Shown here: positions 60,387-64,000 of the stretch, in pieces
How the letters are laid out: each line of letters opens with the position of its first letter
Numbering within the stretch: the stretch's first letter is position 1
NCBI GenBank assembly: GCA_965230765.1
Contig: CBDDLR010000001.1
Location: 2,294,001 to 2,358,000, forward strand
DNA: 64,000 bases
Reading direction: 5' to 3'
Source: Sunxiuqinia sp965230765
GTDB taxonomy: Bacteria > Bacteroidota > Bacteroidia > Bacteroidales > Prolixibacteraceae
Notes under the pieces: model-generated
The model's input: the letters and a program-made list of their open reading frames with translations, nothing else
Told to the model about the DNA's origin: nothing
Databases searched by the model: none
Program-made: the position numbers and the translations under genes

Positions 60387-62357
60387 TTACGCATCAATAT
60401 TTGCGTAGATTGCATGTTCTTCAATGAACTGGCGCCGTGGTGGAACTTCGTCTCCCATGAGCATGCTGAAAATGTGATCTGCTTCAGCTGCACTTTCAAT
60501 GGTTACCTGTCTCAATGTTCGACGCTCAGGATCCATGGTTGTTTCCCAAAGCTGTTCTGCATTCATCTCACCAAGACCTTTGTAACGTTGAACACCAACA
60601 CTGGAATCATTACCTCCTCCAAACTCTTCAATCAGTTGAAGGCGTTGTTGTTCGTTCCAGGCATAAGCCTCTTTTTTGCCTTTTTTAACCAAATACAATG
60701 GTGGTGTGGCAATGTATAAATAGCCATTTCTAATCAGGTCATTCATGAAGCGGAAAAAGAATGTCATGATCAGTGTGGCAATGTGGCTTCCGTCCACATC
60801 GGCATCGGTCATGATGATGATTTTGTGGTAACGAAGTTTTTCAAGGTTCACTGCTTTCGAATCTTCTTCGGTACCAATGGTCACACCAAGTGCAGTGAAT
60901 ATATTTCTGATTTCCTCGTTCTCAAAAACCTTGTGTTGCATGGCTTTTTCAACGTTCAGGATTTTACCACGCAATGGCAAAATAGCTTGAAATTTACGGT
61001 CACGACCTTGTTTTGCTGTACCCCCTGCCGAGTCACCCTCAACCAGGTAAACTTCGCATTTTCCAGGATCCTTATCAGAGCAATCAGCCAACTTGCCAGG
61101 CAGACCACCTCCTGAGAGTACGTTTTTGCGTTGAACCAGTTCGCGTGCTTTGCGAGCGGCGTGGCGGGCTTGTGCAGCAAGAATTACCTTGTTAACAATT
61201 GCTTTCGCTGATTTTGGATTTTCTTCCAAATAATTGGAAAGCATTTCGCTGACAGCCTGGTCAACAGGAAGACTAATTTCCGAGTTCCCTAATTTGGTTT
61301 TTGTCTGTCCTTCAAATTGTGGTTCAGCAACTTTTACAGAAACAACCGCTGTTAATCCTTCACGGAAATCATCACCGCTGATGTCAAATTTCAACTTAGC
61401 AAGCATACCTGAAGTATCTGCATAGTTTTTCAGCGTACGGGTCAAGCCACGACGGAAACCAGTTAGGTGGGTGCCACCTTCAATGGTGTTGATATTGTTT
61501 ACGTAAGAGTGAATATTTTCGGTGAAGGAAGTGTTGTAATGCAATGCAATTTCAACAGGTACATCTCCTTTCTCCGAAGAAATATGAATGGTTTCATCAA
61601 TTAACTTTTCACGTGTACCATCCAGGTATTCAACAAATTCTTTAAGTCCTTCTTCAGAAAAGAAGGTTTCACTTTTATAATTTCCTTCTTCGTCAACATT
61701 TCTTTTATCAGTAATGATAAGGGTGATCCCGGCATTCAAGAAAGCCAACTCACGCAAACGTGCAGAAAGGATTTCGTATTTGTATGTAGTTGTCAGGAAA
61801 ATACTTGTATCTGGTTTAAAGGTGACGATCGTTCCTGTTTTGTCTGTTTCGCCAACAACTTTGGCAGGGTATAAAGCACGTCCTGTGCTGTATTCCTGGT
61901 TCCAGATTTTTCCGTCGCGGTGAACTTCAGCTTTCAAATGAGTAGAAAGTGCGTTTACACATGAAACACCTACACCGTGCAATCCTCCAGAAACCTTGTA
62001 ACTGTCCTTGTCAAATTTACCACCTGCATGAAGTACAGTCATAACCACCTCCAGGGCAGACTTATTTTCTTTTGAGTGCGTTTCGGTAGGAATACCACGG
62101 CCATCATCTTTTACCGTGATTGAATTATCTTCGTTTATAATTACATCAATATTATTGCAGTATCCTGCCAGAGCTTCATCTATTGAGTTGTCAACCACCT
62201 CGTAAACTAAGTGGTGCAGCCCTTTTTCATTTACATCTCCAATGTACATCGCCGGACGTTTTCGTACGGCTTCCAAACCTTCCAATACCTGGATACTATC
62301 TGCTGAATAGTTTCCATTACCATTTCCATTGGTTTGTTTTTCTTCTAATTCACTCAT
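60387..62357 (-). CDS. gyrB: DNA gyrase subunit B
   Basis: The ATPase and TOPRIM subunit of gyrase, 656 aa, normal for the phylum. GHKL ATPase: LEAVRKRPAMYIGD, EVVDNSIDEALAG, KDDGRGIP, GLHGVGVSCVNALS. Transducer: the QTKTKLGNSE loop. TOPRIM: EGDSAGGTAKQGRDR and DADVDGSHI. The C-terminus has QRYKGLGEMNAEQLWETTMDP. There is no large insertion of the type in E. coli. It stands alone, without gyrA or recF. Confidence 0.97.
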   Translation of the reverse strand: MSELEEKQTNGNGNGNYSADSIQVLEGLEAVRKRPAMYIGDVNEKGLHHLVYEVVDNSIDEALAGYCNNIDVIINEDNSITVKDDGRGIPTETHSKENKSALEVVMTVLHAGGKFDKDSYKVSGGLHGVGVSCVNALSTHLKAEVHRDGKIWNQEYSTGRALYPAKVVGETDKTGTIVTFKPDTSIFLTTTYKYEILSARLRELAFLNAGITLIITDKRNVDEEGNYKSETFFSEEGLKEFVEYLDGTREKLIDETIHISSEKGDVPVEIALHYNTSFTENIHSYVNNINTIEGGTHLTGFRRGLTRTLKNYADTSGMLAKLKFDISGDDFREGLTAVVSVKVAEPQFEGQTKTKLGNSEISLPVDQAVSEMLSNYLEENPKSAKAIVNKVILAAQARHAARKARELVQRKNVLSGGGLPGKLADCSDKDPGKCEVYLVEGDSAGGTAKQGRDRKFQAILPLRGKILNVEKAMQHKVFENEEIRNIFTALGVTIGTEEDSKAVNLEKLRYHKIIIMTDADVDGSHIATLIMTFFFRFMNDLIRNGYLYIATPPLYLVKKGKKEAYAWNEQQRLQLIEEFGGGNDSSVGVQRYKGLGEMNAEQLWETTMDPERRTLRQVTIESAAEADHIFSMLMGDEVPPRRQFIEEHAIYANIDA

Positions 62358-62707
62358 TTATAATTGTCTTTAATTGATTCAAAAAAATAGTTAAATGTGA
62401 TGGGCACATTTGATGTTTTTTGTTGTTAAACTGATCAAAAATCCGAATAACAATTGCTCATTTTTTATGATGGAAATCTATTTTGAAAGTTATCTCAAAT
62501 TCAATTGGTTAATCATCATTTTATTCCCGCTACATCCAACACGCAAATATACTAAAAATATGCTTATTTGAGCTTTATTTTTTTGCTTGTGACAATCAAA
62601 GTTTTCAACAAATTATCAAGATGTAATATGCTGAAATATAGTTTGTTGTAGTTTGTTTTTTGAAAGAAGATAAAAAACTCGTTTATTTTACCGAAATGGA
62701 CAAGGTT
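62358..62707. other. AT-rich gap upstream of gyrB
   Basis: 350 bp without a credible gene. The only signal I see is a minus-strand -7 element TATATTTG at 62544-62551 without a matching -33 box; it would give gyrB a leader of about 180 nt. No clear terminator hairpin for the outer-membrane gene upstream. Confidence 0.5.
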
Positions 62708-64000
62708 TTAGAATGAATAAGTCGCACCAAAAAGAAGGTTAAAACCTTGTTTTGTATAGCCTAGCCAGCTTTCATATTTTTCAAAGGCAAAGTTGTTTGC
62801 CCTTCCGAAAAAACTAATCATGGGGCTAAATTGATAATCAACGCCAAAGTTTAGATCGAAAACAGGATCCATAACGGTGATACTTGTTAGATGATCACCA
62901 GATAACGGAATCATATTTTCAGTTGCTTCGCGTTCTCCAATCACAATAATGTCTGCATTAAAGCTTAAAGGCCCTTCAGGGCTGTAATTAATTGAAAACG
63001 TTGCGTCGAATTCAGGATAATTCCAAGGTGTTTCAAGTGTGTTAAGGTCGTACGAATAGTAATTGCCTTTGGCATAGAAATTAAATAGTTCATTGGCTGT
63101 GTAATAAATCTCCGTGCCTATTGTCAGTTGTTTCATATCATCATATTGCACATCGAATACATTAGACAAATTGCTTGGATAATTACCTTCAAAATGGTAG
63201 GGACCGGTGTGGTTTAATACATAAAAGTGTTGGTTTTTAATTGAAGCATACTCAACTTGTAAACGGTAGTTGAACTTTTGGGTGAATTTACCATTTATCC
63301 CACCAAACAACTTGTAGCGTTGTTCGCTGTTTTCAATATCCTGGAATGGATTAACAAATGGGTTTTCCGCAGCGATTACCGAATAATGATTGTGCTGCAA
63401 TTTACCACTTGCGCCTGCGTAGACAGTGATTATATTTTCAATTGGAGACCACTCTCCACGAATATTTGGTGTAACCAAAAGCTTTGCATCACGGTCATCG
63501 TCAAACATCAAGTCCAGGTTTACCCCGGCTTGTAAATAAGCATTATCTGTTGCAAATAATGCTGCAGGGCTTGCATGAACCAGGATTTGTTGTTTTTGTC
63601 CGAATGCATTGTTGGACGTGTTGAAAATGCTGTCCGTTTTCAGGTACTTCACCGATGCATCCAAAATCCCCGTAAATGTTTCAAATTGATGAGAAAGTTT
63701 AGCTCCTGCTTTGAATACATTTTCAGTTTGATCTGTTTTTGTTCCAAAATAATGATAGTAGATGCCAATATCATAATCCGTGTCAGCACGATTTGATTCA
63801 TTGCTGATCAGGTTAAGTTGCAATCCTGCTTTAGAAAATGCCTGTTCCTGTTGCCAGTTGCTAATGACAGTTTCCTTGATATCATTAGGTATTTGTGGAC
63901 CTGTGTAACCGTAATATTGATGTGCATCCCTGCTAAAGAAAAGCTTAGTGTGTATTGTAGATCCTCTGAAGTAATGATTGGAAAATAGTTCAGCTTCATT
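62708..64000 (-). CDS. Outer membrane beta-barrel (TonB-receptor-like) protein, C-terminal part
   Basis: The frame is open to the window edge, so the N-terminus is missing (430 codons visible). The visible part is a run of amphipathic strands with aromatic girdles, for example FRGSTIHTKLFFSRDAHQYYG, FKAGAKLSHQFETFTGILDA, FQDIENSEQRYKLFGGING, and it ends FNLLFGATYSF with a terminal Phe, the usual BAM recognition signal. The last strands (FFGRANNFAFEKYESWLGYTKQG) match the ends of plug-less TonB-receptor-like barrels in Bacteroidota. No substrate can be proposed. Confidence 0.85.
   Translation of the reverse strand, partial: NEAELFSNHYFRGSTIHTKLFFSRDAHQYYGYTGPQIPNDIKETVISNWQQEQAFSKAGLQLNLISNESNRADTDYDIGIYYHYFGTKTDQTENVFKAGAKLSHQFETFTGILDASVKYLKTDSIFNTSNNAFGQKQQILVHASPAALFATDNAYLQAGVNLDLMFDDDRDAKLLVTPNIRGEWSPIENIITVYAGASGKLQHNHYSVIAAENPFVNPFQDIENSEQRYKLFGGINGKFTQKFNYRLQVEYASIKNQHFYVLNHTGPYHFEGNYPSNLSNVFDVQYDDMKQLTIGTEIYYTANELFNFYAKGNYYSYDLNTLETPWNYPEFDATFSINYSPEGPLSFNADIIVIGEREATENMIPLSGDHLTSITVMDPVFDLNFGVDYQFSPMISFFGRANNFAFEKYESWLGYTKQGFNLLFGATYSF

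Noticed and set aside
60249..60719. 156-aa plus-strand ORF
   Set aside because: It crosses the palindromic repeat and the antisense of gyrB; the composition is that of an antisense frame.
1..64000. CRISPR array, prophage, integrative element or secondary-metabolite cluster
   Set aside because: No regularly spaced repeats, no integrase, phage structural genes, transposase gene or modular synthase were found in any frame.

Overview
The window looks like chromosome of a low-GC, marine or sediment-type Bacteroidota, most likely Marinilabiliales (Prolixibacteraceae-like). This is inferred from gene content: a sulfatase fragment, korAB, a Na+-pumping methylmalonyl-CoA decarboxylase operon, eukaryotic-type citrate synthase, a DUF6089-uppS-bamA-skp-skp cluster, and several promoters of the Bacteroidota type (TTTG, about 20 nt, TAnnTTTG). 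No species can be named from the sequence alone. There is no phage, integrative element, CRISPR array or intact insertion sequence. Mobile DNA is limited to small palindromic elements and two decayed genes.

Layout. 1-0.9 kb: end of a sulfatase and a single-domain response regulator. 1-5.4 kb: pyruvate phosphate dikinase and a glycosyltransferase on the minus strand, separated by a long gene-free stretch with a possible small RNA and REP-like hairpins. 5.5-7.2 kb: murB and a CPBP membrane protease. 7.4-21.2 kb: a long minus-strand run (secreted carboxypeptidase-regulatory-like protein, mltG, K+ channel with cNMP domain, AraC regulator, SDR remnant, NAD(P)-binding protein, MITE-like element, Fe-alcohol dehydrogenase, large GAF protein, LysE exporter, M81 peptidase, ClpP paralogue, alpha/beta hydrolase, pdxJ). 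21.4-29.4 kb: plus-strand CBS protein-nadK, then DUF6089-uppS-bamA-skp-skp, closed by a terminator, then murI. 29.4-30.9 kb: a nucleotidyltransferase and gamma-carbonic anhydrase. 31.1-38.8 kb: korAB, an unusual PEP/pyruvate-binding protein, lipA and a ferredoxin-NADP reductase-like protein. 38.8-43.7 kb: a glucuronoyl-esterase-like protein that lacks its nucleophile, an antiporter, a HEAT-like pseudogene, a YbaK-type deacylase, a lipoprotein-cupin pair and tRNA-Arg(CCG). 43.9-46.0 kb: HD hydrolase-YjbQ-BFD ferredoxin operon facing a ThuA-domain protein. 46.3-50.7 kb: the mce-mmdA-oadG-biotin carrier-oadB decarboxylase operon. 51-59.4 kb: an acyl-CoA transferase, a gene-free region with a candidate structured RNA, then citrate synthase, two isocitrate dehydrogenases of different families and aconitase. 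59.6-64 kb: LOG protein, a palindromic repeat, gyrB and a partial outer-membrane barrel protein.

How it works together. Aconitase, the two isocitrate dehydrogenases, citrate synthase and 2-oxoglutarate:ferredoxin oxidoreductase make an oxidative TCA arm whose direction could depend on ferredoxin and NAD(P). PPDK interconverts PEP and pyruvate. The methylmalonyl-CoA epimerase/decarboxylase operon would finish succinate-to-propionate fermentation and export Na+. The bamA-skp block builds the outer membrane. murB, murI, mltG and uppS serve the cell wall.

The observations I rate highest are: (1) a roughly 520-nt gene-free segment on the minus strand framed by a good promoter and a terminator-like hairpin and carrying a C(UUCG)G hairpin; (2) tandem type-I and type-II isocitrate dehydrogenases in which the type-I enzyme has lost the NADP-determining residues; (3) an oadB subunit with an added secreted lipocalin-like domain; (4) a CE15-like protein with Asp in place of the nucleophilic Ser; (5) a PPDK-N-type protein with two receiver-like domains next to korAB.
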